DNA of 64,000 bases from Spirochaetaceae bacterium bin103 (GTDB lineage: Bacteria; Spirochaetota; Spirochaetia; SZUA-6; Bin103): NCBI GenBank assembly GCA_002238925.1, contig MPNH01000002.1, forward strand, positions 1 to 64,000, given 5' to 3'. The notes below the pieces were generated by a model. The model saw nothing but the letters and a program-made list of their open reading frames with translations, was not told the DNA's origin and made no database searches. Both the position numbers and the translations under genes were made by a program. Shown here piece after piece: positions 8,866 to 17,481 of this stretch. The first letter of the stretch is position 1, and each line of letters starts with the position of its first letter.

Positions 8866-10110
8866 CTATCGATCGATGCTGACACGTATGTGGGCGTTGG
8901 AGCCCGCCACCGAGGCGGGATCCTCGCGGGCGCGCTCGCGGGCGTCGCGCGCGCACTGTCCGGCCGCGGCGGCGCGGTCGAGCACCGGCTGCTGCAGGGT
9001 GTCGTGCTCGTCGGGACACGCGTGGCGCATCAGCGGCTGCAGGGCGGCCGGCAGGGCGTGGTATTCGGTGTGCGACAGCGGGCGGCACACGGTGTTGACG
9101 TTGTAGGCGTCGCCGGGCGCGAAGTCGTCGACCGACAACCACCACGGCGCCCACCGGTTCACCACGGCGACCCGGTCATGGCGGGTGTTGTGCATCGCCG
9201 AGGCGTGCCACGAACGCGAGTCCTGGATGTATACCGATCCCGCCGGCGCCGAAACCTGCAGCTCGCCGGGAATCGGCGCGACAATCGATATGCCATCGCG
9301 CGGCCCACGCGGATTGCGCGCGTCGCGGTGCGATCCGGGCACCACCCAGGTGCCGCCCGATTCCGCGTCCACGTCGGTCAGGTACCAGATCATCACCAGG
9401 CACATGGCCACGTCGGGAAACGGCTGCCGCACGCAGCCCACGTTGTGCAGCGGATCGCCGGCCCCGTACGCGCTCAGGTCGTGCGGCCAGTCGGTATGCC
9501 AGCCGCGAAACTCCCGTCCGCGGGACTGAACGGGACCGAACCCGCCCGGCGTGCCATCCTGCCGGTCCGCCTCAATGATGCGCAGGTGCAGTTGAGCGAT
9601 GCGCAGGTGATCGTCGAGGACGCGCCGGGCAACCGCCGTCACCACCGGATTGGCGAGGTGCTGCGCGTAACGCGGCATCCACACGATGTCGTTGGGGGGC
9701 TTGGCCGGATGGCCGGCGCGCCGTACCGGGCGCAATTCCACGGGGTGGGTTTCCGCTCCGGCCGTGCCGGCCCGCAGATCGCGGATGGCGGCGATATTGC
9801 GGCTGATGATCGACTCCGCGGCCACCACCTCGTCGCGGACGGCGGCCACTTGATCGGGCGGGATGACGTGGTCGATCACGGTAAACCCGTTGCGGCGGAT
9901 CGACTCCACGCACCCGCTCACCACCTGTTCCGCCGGCAGCGAGGCGGCATCGAAAGCGTAACCGCGGGTACGCGCCAGTTCGGCGCTCACCGCTTCGGCG
10001 GCGCCGGCATCCTGCCTGATCAGTTGGCGGGTCTCGCTCAACTCCCGCTCCAGACGCGCGGCCCTGAGGCGCAACTCTGCAACGCTCACGCTGTCTCCCG
10101 TGTCTGCCAT
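8866..10110 (-). CDS. Phytanoyl-CoA dioxygenase (PhyH) family oxygenase
   Basis: 414 aa non-haem Fe(II)/2-oxoglutarate oxygenase. The iron-binding facial triad is visible: H205-T-D207 in GWHTDWP and a distal histidine in SRSWHASA (H302); VVPGSHRD is the conserved PGSH block between them. An N-terminal ~45-residue coiled segment (AELRLRAARLERELSETRQL) precedes the catalytic domain. The start is set by a strong Shine-Dalgarno sequence (AAGGAGGAG) upstream of the ATG at 10110. It lies directly downstream of a second PhyH gene on the same strand; the two and the nearby sulfatase may act on related substrates (inference). Confidence 0.88.
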   Translation of the reverse strand: MADTGDSVSVAELRLRAARLERELSETRQLIRQDAGAAEAVSAELARTRGYAFDAASLPAEQVVSGCVESIRRNGFTVIDHVIPPDQVAAVRDEVVAAESIISRNIAAIRDLRAGTAGAETHPVELRPVRRAGHPAKPPNDIVWMPRYAQHLANPVVTAVARRVLDDHLRIAQLHLRIIEADRQDGTPGGFGPVQSRGREFRGWHTDWPHDLSAYGAGDPLHNVGCVRQPFPDVAMCLVMIWYLTDVDAESGGTWVVPGSHRDARNPRGPRDGISIVAPIPGELQVSAPAGSVYIQDSRSWHASAMHNTRHDRVAVVNRWAPWWLSVDDFAPGDAYNVNTVCRPLSHTEYHALPAALQPLMRHACPDEHDTLQQPVLDRAAAAGQCARDARERAREDPASVAGSNAHIRVSIDR

Positions 10111-10170
10111 CAATCTCCTCCTTCGCACACACGCGGACGCCGGGTGGCTTGCTGTGCGCGGACCGGTCCG

Positions 10171-10968
10171 TCAGGCGGTAAGCGGCTCGGGGCGCGTCGG
10201 GCGGCCGGGGTAGCGGGAATTGGGCGGTTCCAGAATCGCCATCTTGCGGTCGTCCATGTCGTCGTAGCCGCGAAAGTCATCGGGGTCCAAATAGGCACCC
10301 GACCAGGAGGTGCCGTGCGGTGAGAACTTGTAAAACAACGTGCTGCGCCGCGTGTCGGCGGTCCACGGCAGGGTGCCATGGGTGAGCGCCTCGGTGAACA
10401 CGATGGCGTCGCCGGGGCGGGCCGGAATGCGCTTGACGGCGGGATGGATGCCTGCGCTGAGGTCGCGCCATTGCTCCGGCAGCGGCAGGTTGGCCTTGTG
10501 AGTGCCGGGAATGCAGCAGAAACCGCCGTCGTTGGGATGGGTGTCGAACAGCTCGAACGCCACCGCTACCAGGCCGTTGTAGAACCGGCCGTCGTGATAG
10601 CGGAAGAACTGGCTGCCGCCGGTCGCCTTCCAGCCGCCGTGCAGCATCCCGCCCGCAAACCCCTGCTTGATGTGGGTATGAACGTTGACGTGGTCGATGC
10701 GGAAGGTGGGCCGCCCCGGGTCGGCATCGACGCTGCGCTCGTGGTTGCCGATCAGCTCCTCCAGCAGCGGGCTGAGCGCCGGCAGATCGAGCAGGTCGCG
10801 CCACGCGGGCGACCAGTGCAGGGGGCCGCGGCTCAGGGGCACGGGGTCACGCTGCTCGGTCGGCGCCTGCAGCGTGGCCCGCAGTTCCTCGACCTGGGTG
10901 CCGCTGACAACGTCACGCAGCACCAGGTAGCCGAACGCGTCGAACAGGTAGCGCTGTTCCTCGCTCAT
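10171..10968 (-). CDS. PhyH-like oxygenase with HxG instead of HxD
   Basis: 265 aa (270 if the in-frame GTG at 10983 is used). Family features are the RYLFDAFGYLVLRDV N-terminal helix, FRYHDGRFYNGLVAVAFEL, the PGTHKANLP block (equivalent to PGSH) and the distal histidine in ALTHGTLPW (H197). At the expected HxD metal motif the sequence is MLHGGW: H110-G-G112, so the carboxylate ligand is absent, as in alpha-KG halogenases and in some divergent PhyH subfamilies. It sits 60 bases upstream of the other PhyH gene on the same strand. Substrate unknown. Confidence 0.82.
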   Translation of the reverse strand: MSEEQRYLFDAFGYLVLRDVVSGTQVEELRATLQAPTEQRDPVPLSRGPLHWSPAWRDLLDLPALSPLLEELIGNHERSVDADPGRPTFRIDHVNVHTHIKQGFAGGMLHGGWKATGGSQFFRYHDGRFYNGLVAVAFELFDTHPNDGGFCCIPGTHKANLPLPEQWRDLSAGIHPAVKRIPARPGDAIVFTEALTHGTLPWTADTRRSTLFYKFSPHGTSWSGAYLDPDDFRGYDDMDDRKMAILEPPNSRYPGRPTRPEPLTA

Positions 10969-11016
10969 CGATTGCGCACTCACGCCGCCCAGTCTACGCC
11001 CACCGTCCGTACCCGC

Positions 11017-12354
11017 TCAACCCGGCGCGCTTCCCGTTGCCGGCTTCCGATAGGGTGCCGTCGCTTCGTAGCCCAGCATGCCGGCCGCCGCGTCGAATTC
11101 ATCCCGCAGCCGGCGCATCAGGTCAGGGTGGGTCTCGGACAGTTCGCGGCGCTCGCCCACCTCCTGGCGCAGGTTGTACAGCAGCGGGGGATCGTGTTCG
11201 GTGACCGGCGCGTCCTCGCCGGTGATCGGGTCGCGCAGCATGTCGTTGCTGCGCACGTGGATCTTGTAGTCGCCGGCACGGTAGGAGAATGGCTCCCGGT
11301 AGTGGCCGCTGGAGAAGAACAGGTAGCTGGACCGCGGACTGGCGGCGCCGGCGAACAGAACCTCCGACAGGTCGAGCGAATCGAGCGGATACGCCGGCGG
11401 CTCGGCACCGCTCATCGCCGCCAGCGTCGCGAACAGGTCGACGTTGACCATGAACGCGTCGCTCACGGAAGGCGTGATGCGGCCCGGCCACGAGAAGATC
11501 GCCGGCACGCGCGGGCCGCCTTCCCAGCCGGTGCCCTTCTCGCCGCGCAACGGCCCGGCCGAGCCGCCGAACTCCCGGAACATACACCACGGACCGTTGT
11601 CGCTGGTGAACAGGATCAGCGTATCCTCGCGCAGCCCCTGCTCGTCGAGGCAGCGCACGATCTCGCCCATCGACCAGTCCAGCTCCTCCACCACGTCGCC
11701 GTACAGTCCGCCCCTGCTCTTGCCGGCGAACGGCGGCGCCGTGAACAGCGGCACGTGCGGCATGTTGTGCGCGAGGTACAGGAAGAACGGCTTCTGCTCC
11801 GCCTGCGACTTGTCGATGAACCGGATCGCCTCCTCGGTGTAGCGGCGGGTAAACAGCGACTGCCGCGCCGGATGCTCGATCTCGTCGCGGTTGCGCAGCA
11901 ATGCCACCGGCCAGTCGCTCTCCGCGCGCGCGGTCCGGAAGGTCTCGTAGTTCTGGCGCTGGCCGTGCACGGTGATCGGATCGTTGCTACCGCGGGTGCC
12001 GTAGAAGTAATCGAAACCCTGATCGAGGGGGTGCAGACCCGGCTCCATGCCCAGGTGCCACTTGCCGATCAGCGCGGAGGCGTAACCGCGCCGGCCGAGC
12101 ATCTCCGGGAGCATCGTGCGCGACCGCAGCAGGCCGGGGTTGTCCATGCCGCCGCGGTACGGATGTACCCCGGTCATCAGGCCCTTGCGGCTCGGCATAC
12201 ACCACGCCGCCGACGCGTAGAAGTCGGTGCAGCGCAGACCGCCGGCGGCCAGCGCGTCCAGTTTCGGCGTGGCGATCACCTCGTTGCCGTAGCAGCCCAG
12301 GTCGCCGTAACCGAGGTCGTCACACAGCACGATGATGACGTTCGGAGTACTCAT
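11017..12354 (-). CDS. Cys-type sulfatase (arylsulfatase family)
   Basis: 445 aa sulfatase hydrolysing a sulfate ester. Metal-site residues appear in IIVLCDDLGYGDLGCYGN, and the nucleophile motif is C52-M-P-S-R, a CxPxR signature needing conversion of the cysteine to formylglycine. HMP in YLAHNMPHVPL and TSDNGPW are further active-site blocks, and GKWHLG is conserved. No signal peptide is seen with the start at 12354, chosen because family sulfatases begin just before the VIIVL strand; the enzyme may be cytoplasmic. No maturation enzyme gene lies in the window. Confidence 0.92.
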   Translation of the reverse strand: MSTPNVIIVLCDDLGYGDLGCYGNEVIATPKLDALAAGGLRCTDFYASAAWCMPSRKGLMTGVHPYRGGMDNPGLLRSRTMLPEMLGRRGYASALIGKWHLGMEPGLHPLDQGFDYFYGTRGSNDPITVHGQRQNYETFRTARAESDWPVALLRNRDEIEHPARQSLFTRRYTEEAIRFIDKSQAEQKPFFLYLAHNMPHVPLFTAPPFAGKSRGGLYGDVVEELDWSMGEIVRCLDEQGLREDTLILFTSDNGPWCMFREFGGSAGPLRGEKGTGWEGGPRVPAIFSWPGRITPSVSDAFMVNVDLFATLAAMSGAEPPAYPLDSLDLSEVLFAGAASPRSSYLFFSSGHYREPFSYRAGDYKIHVRSNDMLRDPITGEDAPVTEHDPPLLYNLRQEVGERRELSETHPDLMRRLRDEFDAAAGMLGYEATAPYRKPATGSAPG

Positions 12355-12361
12355 GGGGCCT

Positions 12362-12922
12362 TCATGGCACCCAATAGCGCGGCGTGGCAACCCCGGCAGC
12401 GCGCAGCGCCGCGCACCACTCGGCCGTCGCCGCGGCGCGCGCCTCGGGCGTGTTCCAGTGCAGCGGTCGCGGGCTGGTCGACGGCAGCGCAACGGGCGCC
12501 GCGTCCAGCACGGCGAAGTGGCGCCGCCACTCCCGCAGGCGGCGCCCGTTGAGCAGAATCGGAAACGGGCCGCGCTCGCCGTACAGCGCGCCGACCGGAT
12601 TCGGCTGCGCATCACGGATCGCGTCGTCCCCGGAACCGGGCCGGCGCACGGCGGCGTAGAGGTCCCAGACGGCGATGCCGCACTCGCGTACCGCGTCGAC
12701 CCGCTCCGGGTAGGACGCCGCCGCGTCCGCGATTACGCCGCACGCGGCGAGCACGCGCCAGAACCAGTTGTGCGGATTCCCGTAGTATTCACGCCGCTCC
12801 AGGGAGGCCACGCTCGGAAACGATCCCAGCACCAGCGCACGGATCGGGCCGTCCGGCAGGATGGCCGGCAGTCCGCGCAGCATCGGTGACGACTCACGGG
12901 CCCCTTCTCTCTCCGGTTTCAT
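12362..12922 (-). CDS. Hypoxanthine/uracil-DNA glycosylase-like repair protein
   Basis: 186 aa, UDG superfamily, close in pattern to deoxyinosine (hypoxanthine)-DNA glycosylases. Visible signatures are LVLGSFPSVASLERREYYG, NPHNWFWRVL and the C-terminal LPSTSPRPLHW, which correspond to the base-binding and DNA-intercalation motifs. It would remove deaminated bases from DNA. The gene is seven bases upstream of the sulfatase start, so the two may be co-transcribed without a functional link. Confidence 0.82.
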   Translation of the reverse strand: MKPEREGARESSPMLRGLPAILPDGPIRALVLGSFPSVASLERREYYGNPHNWFWRVLAACGVIADAAASYPERVDAVRECGIAVWDLYAAVRRPGSGDDAIRDAQPNPVGALYGERGPFPILLNGRRLREWRRHFAVLDAAPVALPSTSPRPLHWNTPEARAAATAEWCAALRAAGVATPRYWVP

Positions 12923-12934
12923 CCCGGGCGCACT

Positions 12935-14833
12935 CTACAGCGAGAGCCGTCCGCCCTTGACCAGTGCGTAGCCGTTATGAAGCGAGGGCAGGTCTGGCAC
13001 AGCGCCGATCTGCACCGACACGGTGCCGGTCGAGCCGGGCGTGCGCACCACGGAAACCGCCGCGCTCTCCACCTGTCCCTGGCTGATGGTTACGGTCGTC
13101 GCAACGCCGGCGAGGGTGCCGTTGGTTACCTGCACCGGCAGCACGATGTCGAACGGCGCGGCGCTCGGAGCCGTCGCCTTGAACTGCATCGTGCCGGCCG
13201 TTGCGAGCGCCACCGGAAGCGGTACCGGGTCGACCGAGTTGTGAGCCATCTGCAAACCGGTAAGCGACGACAGACCCTCGAACGCCCGCTCCGGCAGCTC
13301 GGTCAGCTCATTGTTGTTCAGGTACAGTCGGTTCAGACTCGACAGGCCGGCGAAAGCCCCCTCCGGCAGGGACTGCAGCTTGTTCTCCCACAGCCTGAGT
13401 TGGGTAAGCGACGACAGGCCGGAAAACGCTCCCGCGGGCAGTTCCGTCAACTCATTGTCCCCGAGGTCGACATACTCAAGCAACGAGAGACCGAAGAACA
13501 GACCCTCCGGGAGGCGTTGCAGCCCGATGGATTGCGCGTCGAGCTCTTGCAGCGCCGTCAGATCGGCAAACGCATCAGCAGGCAGCGCCGGAATCTCATT
13601 GTCCCACAAGTACAGCTCCTGCAGCGACGCGAGCCCGGAGAACATCCCGCGGCGCAACTCGGTCAGGCCATTGTTGCCCAGGTGCAGGGAGGTCAGCGCC
13701 GGCAATCCCGCGAACGTGCCGTCGGCGAGGGTATCGATGGCGTTGTTCTGCAGGTGCAGAAGTTCCAGCGCCGGCAGCCCCTCAAACGTGCCCGCCGCAA
13801 CACGCTCCAGATCGTTGTTGTACAGGGCGAGGTTCTCCAGCAGCGGCAGCCCGGCGAACACGCCGTCGGGCAACGCGGTCAGCGCGTTCGAATGCAAGTA
13901 CAGGCCCGTCATCGAGGTCAGCCCGGCGAAGTCTCCGCGCTTGAGCGCCGTCAATGGCGGCGTACGGTGGGTCAGATCGAGTGCGGGTACCGCGGCCAGG
14001 TGAACGCCGGTAACCTCGCCGCAGTCGGACACGCGCGTTACGCCGAGCTGAGCACCGAACTGGTCGAGGTAACCGACGATAGCGGCCGCCACCTGCGCCG
14101 TGCGATCGCAGATGCCGGGAGCAGGTACCGCGGTCGCCTCGTTCGAAGGGCCGCTCGCGCCGCTCGGACCGACCGCACGTACCTGGAACGTGTAGGTTGT
14201 ATCGTTGGTCAGGCCGGTTACGGTGAATCCGGCATGGTTGACGCCGCCGGGATTGCTGTCGGCGATTGCTGTCCACCCCTCCGGGTAGTTCGCGTCCGTG
14301 CGGTAGCGATACTCGTGGCTCGTAATGACTGCCGCCGGGGCAGCCCACGACAGCGTTGCCGACCGGTCGCCGCTCACCGCCGTCAGATTCGCCGGCGCCG
14401 GAACCTGCCCGGATCCAGGCGGGGTGTCACGACTGCCCCTTTCCGGCTCAACCGTGATTACAAACATCAATTCGTCGATGCTGCCTTCCGCATCCTCGAC
14501 GCGATAGGTCATCGTGTATTGGTCTGCCACCTGCGGCTCGCCGGCGAGCGCACGCGTCTCGGGGTCGAACGCAATGCCGGGCACCTCCGGCATCAACACG
14601 TATCGCAGGGTGCCGGTGCCACCGGCCGCTGCCGGCAGGGTGATGCCGACTGCCTCTCCCACCACGGCGGCCAGATCGTCGACCGACTCGACTTCGAACC
14701 GCGGCCCGGGATCTCGGGTGCCATCTACGTCGGATGGCATGGTACCCGACGCTCGCGAGGCGGCTGCCGCACAGCCCATCAGCACGAGCGCGCCAGCAGC
14801 GGCCAGCACCCTTCCGACTACAGGCAAGGTCAT
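12935..14833 (-). CDS. Surface lipoprotein with Ig-like, FN3 and leucine-rich repeat domains
   Basis: 632 aa. The N-terminus has a lipoprotein signal with LVLMGC, giving Cys21 as the lipidation site. A putative-Ig (He_PIG-like) domain spans about 50-132, with the typical PGIAFDPETRALAGEP turn. A fibronectin type III domain follows at about 143-236 (LTAVSGDRSATLSWAAP, YTFQVRAVGPSGASGPSN). Roughly ten 24-residue leucine-rich repeats of the form F-x-GL-xx-L-xx-L-x-L-xx-N-x-L cover about 285-535, and a beta-rich tail closes the protein. This is an adhesion or ligand-binding architecture at the cell surface. It diverges from the DUF420 gene over a 56-base gap. Confidence 0.88.
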   Translation of the reverse strand: MTLPVVGRVLAAAGALVLMGCAAAASRASGTMPSDVDGTRDPGPRFEVESVDDLAAVVGEAVGITLPAAAGGTGTLRYVLMPEVPGIAFDPETRALAGEPQVADQYTMTYRVEDAEGSIDELMFVITVEPERGSRDTPPGSGQVPAPANLTAVSGDRSATLSWAAPAAVITSHEYRYRTDANYPEGWTAIADSNPGGVNHAGFTVTGLTNDTTYTFQVRAVGPSGASGPSNEATAVPAPGICDRTAQVAAAIVGYLDQFGAQLGVTRVSDCGEVTGVHLAAVPALDLTHRTPPLTALKRGDFAGLTSMTGLYLHSNALTALPDGVFAGLPLLENLALYNNDLERVAAGTFEGLPALELLHLQNNAIDTLADGTFAGLPALTSLHLGNNGLTELRRGMFSGLASLQELYLWDNEIPALPADAFADLTALQELDAQSIGLQRLPEGLFFGLSLLEYVDLGDNELTELPAGAFSGLSSLTQLRLWENKLQSLPEGAFAGLSSLNRLYLNNNELTELPERAFEGLSSLTGLQMAHNSVDPVPLPVALATAGTMQFKATAPSAAPFDIVLPVQVTNGTLAGVATTVTISQGQVESAAVSVVRTPGSTGTVSVQIGAVPDLPSLHNGYALVKGGRLSL

Positions 14834-14889
14834 TCCGAATTCGCCACTTCCTTCATACTCGCGCGTAGGGTAGCAGGTATATTCGTGGC

Positions 14890-15417
14890 ATGAGCGCCAC
14901 GGTGGTGCAAGACCGGTTCTGGTTTACGGTCATCGGGATCATGAGCGCGGTCGGCATTGCCGCGGTTGTGTTCGTTCTGACCGGGCCGAGGCTGGCATCC
15001 GGGCCGGACGTATCGGCGCTGCCTGCGATCAATACCGCGTGGAATGCCACGGCCGCCGTGCTGCTCGTTGCCGCGCTGGTCGCCATTCGCCGGCGGGCCG
15101 TGCCGGTACACCGCACCCTGGTGCTGGCGGCGTTTGCGGCGTCGTCCCTGTTTCTGGCCGGCTACCTGCTCTACCATTCGTTCAGTGACGGGCCGGACCG
15201 CTACGGCGGCCCGGTTCCCTGGCTCTACTACGCCATCCTGATCAGCCACATCATCCTGGCGGTCACCATCGTACCGCTGGCACTGGTCACCCTGCGCCTC
15301 GGCTGGACCTTCCACCCCCGGCACCGCGCCGTAGCCCGGATTACGTTCCCGATCTGGCTGTACGTCTCCGTGACCGGCGTGCTGATCTTCGCCTTCCTGC
15401 ACTGGCTGGACGCTTAG
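14890..15417 (+). CDS. DUF420 family membrane protein
   Basis: 175 aa integral membrane protein with about five hydrophobic helices. It matches DUF420: ALPAINTAWNATAAVLLV after the first helix, VHRTLVLAAFAASSLFLAGY and YHSF, then SHIILAVTIVPLAL. The conserved histidines (H in VHRT, YHS and SHI) could bind metal or haem; relatives are often near cytochrome oxidase genes, but none is here. The stop codon TAG (15415-15417) overlaps the stop of the convergent amidohydrolase. Confidence 0.85.
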   Translation: MSATVVQDRFWFTVIGIMSAVGIAAVVFVLTGPRLASGPDVSALPAINTAWNATAAVLLVAALVAIRRRAVPVHRTLVLAAFAASSLFLAGYLLYHSFSDGPDRYGGPVPWLYYAILISHIILAVTIVPLALVTLRLGWTFHPRHRAVARITFPIWLYVSVTGVLIFAFLHWLDA

Positions 15418-16415
15418 TGGGGCAGTCCCCGCGACGCGCGGGAGGCTGGCGGCAGGCGGTAGACGCGGCGGGCGGTGCCGCTGAACAGGGCGTCCTTTTC
15501 GGGCTCGGAGAAGCCGGCGGTGATCAATTTGAAGGCGTTGTACAGCACGCGGTAGGAGACCGACACCTTCTCCACCGGGAAGTTGCTCTCCAGCATGCAG
15601 CGCCCGGTGCCGAAGCAGTCGATGGCGTGCAGGTAGTACTCTCGCTGGGCGGCGGCGAACTCCTCGGCCGTGACCGGCTGCTCGCGCTTGTCCCAGCCGA
15701 AGCCGTTGTCGGCCATTGCCATGCCGCCGAGCTTGGCGACCACGTTGGGCAGCGCCGCGGCCGCGGCCATGTCGCGCTTGGACTGGGCGAAGATCTCTTC
15801 GCGCTGCTCCCGGTAGCGTCCGACGCCGAGCGGGGTGCCGAAGTGATCGAGCACACAGATGGTGTCCGGTGCGCTCTTGGCCACGGCGATGAAGTCGGCC
15901 ATCTGGTAGTGATAGTGCCAGCTTTCCCAGGTGAGGCCGCGTTTGCCGAGCAGGCGCACGCCGGCCTGAAACTGCACCTCGTGCGCCAGGCCGGCGCGCG
16001 CCGGCCCCGGATCGTGCTCGGTGCCGGGGCGATGGTCGCCGCGCGCGAGGGCGTGCCGGATGCCGCGGAAGCGCCCTTCGCCGGCGGCCTCGTGGGCGTC
16101 CAGCACCTCCGGCAGCAGGCCGCCTGACGACAGGTCGGCGAAAGAAACAATGCCGGCGATCTCCGGGCCGCCGCCGCTCGCCGACGCGCGCGCCGCCGCC
16201 GCCACCCACGCGGTCTCGCCGACCGGGCGCAGGTGGGCGGGGCCGTCGCTCCGGTAGCTGGCGCCGCACTCCACGAACACCGTTTGCACGATGTCGTGCC
16301 CGGAGCACAGGTCCTCGTGCAGTTCCGCCAGCGTGTAGGGCTCGCGCCGGCCGTTCGGCCACAAGTGGTGGTGCGGGTCGACGATCTCGCGCGCCGGATC
16401 CAGTATTTTGCTCAT
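15414..16415 (-). CDS. Amidohydrolase-2 family metal-dependent hydrolase
   Basis: 333 aa TIM-barrel hydrolase of the amidohydrolase_2 type (2-pyrone-4,6-dicarboxylate lactonase-like). The metal-binding HxH motif is VDPHHHLWP near the N-terminus; later ligands fall in VLDHFGTPLG and MLESNFPVEK. Start at 16415 follows GGGGAG in good ribosome-binding position. It lies 16 bases downstream of the Gfo/Idh/MocA oxidoreductase on the same strand, so both may belong to one catabolic operon. The substrate cannot be assigned. Confidence 0.88.
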   Translation of the reverse strand: MSKILDPAREIVDPHHHLWPNGRREPYTLAELHEDLCSGHDIVQTVFVECGASYRSDGPAHLRPVGETAWVAAAARASASGGGPEIAGIVSFADLSSGGLLPEVLDAHEAAGEGRFRGIRHALARGDHRPGTEHDPGPARAGLAHEVQFQAGVRLLGKRGLTWESWHYHYQMADFIAVAKSAPDTICVLDHFGTPLGVGRYREQREEIFAQSKRDMAAAAALPNVVAKLGGMAMADNGFGWDKREQPVTAEEFAAAQREYYLHAIDCFGTGRCMLESNFPVEKVSVSYRVLYNAFKLITAGFSEPEKDALFSGTARRVYRLPPASRASRGLPH

Positions 16416-16431
16416 CTTCTCCCCGGTCCTT

Positions 16432-17409
16432 CTACTCGTCGAGCGGCCGGCCGGGCAGCGGGCGGCGTCCATGCACGGCGTCCCAGCGGTCCTGCACATC
16501 CTGCAGCAGGCGCATGGTAGGCAGCACCGACCGGCCCGATACGGCGGGCTCGCGCCCCTGCTCCAGCGCAGCCACGAAGTCGCGCGTGCACAGGGTGCAG
16601 TTGTCCTGCTCGCTGTCGATGGGCATGGTGCCGGCGCCGGTGGTCAGCGTGCCCTCCAGGATGTTCAGCCGGTAGGAGTCGCGGTCGGTGACGATCATGG
16701 TGTCGTACAGGCGTTCCCGCGAGTAGTAGGAACCGGAGCACAGCAGGCTCTGGTCCGCCTCGGTCTCGACCAGCAGCACCACCTCCATCGGGATGCCGGT
16801 GGCCGGGTCGGGCGCCGGCATGAAGTGGCTCACCGAACGGGTCGGCGCCCCCTCGACCGCCAGCATCCACAGCCCCAGGTCGAGCAGGTGGGTGGTGTGG
16901 TGCCACAGCAGGTTGTCGATCCAGCTCCGCTGGTAGCCGGTGGCGCCGACGTTCTTGAGACGGTGGATGAAGAAGCGCCCGTGGATGTGGCGGATGTGCT
17001 CGTCGCCGTTCGCCAGCCGCTCGCGCAACGGCGCCCGTTCCTTGCGAAACCGCATCGGGTGCACCACGCCAAGCGTGAGCCCGCGGCCCTCCGCCTCCGC
17101 CACCACCCGCTCGGACGCGGCGTAGCTCATCGCGATCGGAATCTCCACCAGGGCCGGCTTGCCGTGCGCCAGGCACCGCAGCGCCATGGCGGCGTGCAGC
17201 TCGCTCGGGCTGGCCACGATCACCGCGTCCACCGCCGGGTCGGCCAGCGCCTCCTCCAGGTCGACGCTCCAGCGCCGGTAGCCGTAGCGCGCCGCGAACT
17301 CGGCGGTCGCCTCGGGCCGCCGCCCCACCAGGAAATAGCGCTCCTCTTCGGCCAGCGCCTCCGAGTGCCACACCCCCATCATCCCATACCCGACCACGCA
17401 CACGTTCAT
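16432..17409 (-). CDS. Gfo/Idh/MocA family NAD(P)-dependent oxidoreductase
   Basis: 325 aa. The N-terminal Rossmann fold shows the dinucleotide motif VCVVGYGMMGVWH, followed by AVIVASPSELHAAMALRCL and KPALVEIPIAMS, where this family places the conserved EKP lysine; here it reads VEIP, so the usual catalytic lysine is replaced. The C-terminal beta-sheet domain binds sugar-like substrates, with LLWHHTTHLLDLG carrying the family's active-site histidines. It acts on sugars, inositols or related compounds. Transcribed with the downstream amidohydrolase; divergent from importer B permeases. Confidence 0.9.
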   Translation of the reverse strand: MNVCVVGYGMMGVWHSEALAEEERYFLVGRRPEATAEFAARYGYRRWSVDLEEALADPAVDAVIVASPSELHAAMALRCLAHGKPALVEIPIAMSYAASERVVAEAEGRGLTLGVVHPMRFRKERAPLRERLANGDEHIRHIHGRFFIHRLKNVGATGYQRSWIDNLLWHHTTHLLDLGLWMLAVEGAPTRSVSHFMPAPDPATGIPMEVVLLVETEADQSLLCSGSYYSRERLYDTMIVTDRDSYRLNILEGTLTTGAGTMPIDSEQDNCTLCTRDFVAALEQGREPAVSGRSVLPTMRLLQDVQDRWDAVHGRRPLPGRPLDE

Positions 17410-17427
17410 CTGCGCGGAGCCTACACT

Positions 17428-17444
17428 CAAGGGGTTGATCCTTG
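17428..17444. promoter_or_regulatory. Inverted repeat in divergent promoter (possible operator)
   Basis: CAAGG (17428-17432) and CCTTG (17440-17444) form a perfect inverted repeat with a 7-base spacer, inside the 72-base gap between the divergently transcribed oxidoreductase and importer B permeases. A regulator binding here could control both. Short repeats arise by chance, so the call is weak. Confidence 0.3.
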
Positions 17445-17481
17445 CACGTCCGGCGGCGCCGTGGCACGATCTGCGCCGTAG

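Noticed and set aside
10378..12552. Long plus-strand open frame across PhyH, sulfatase and glycosylase genes
   Set aside because: It spans three recognisable minus-strand genes and has no motif.
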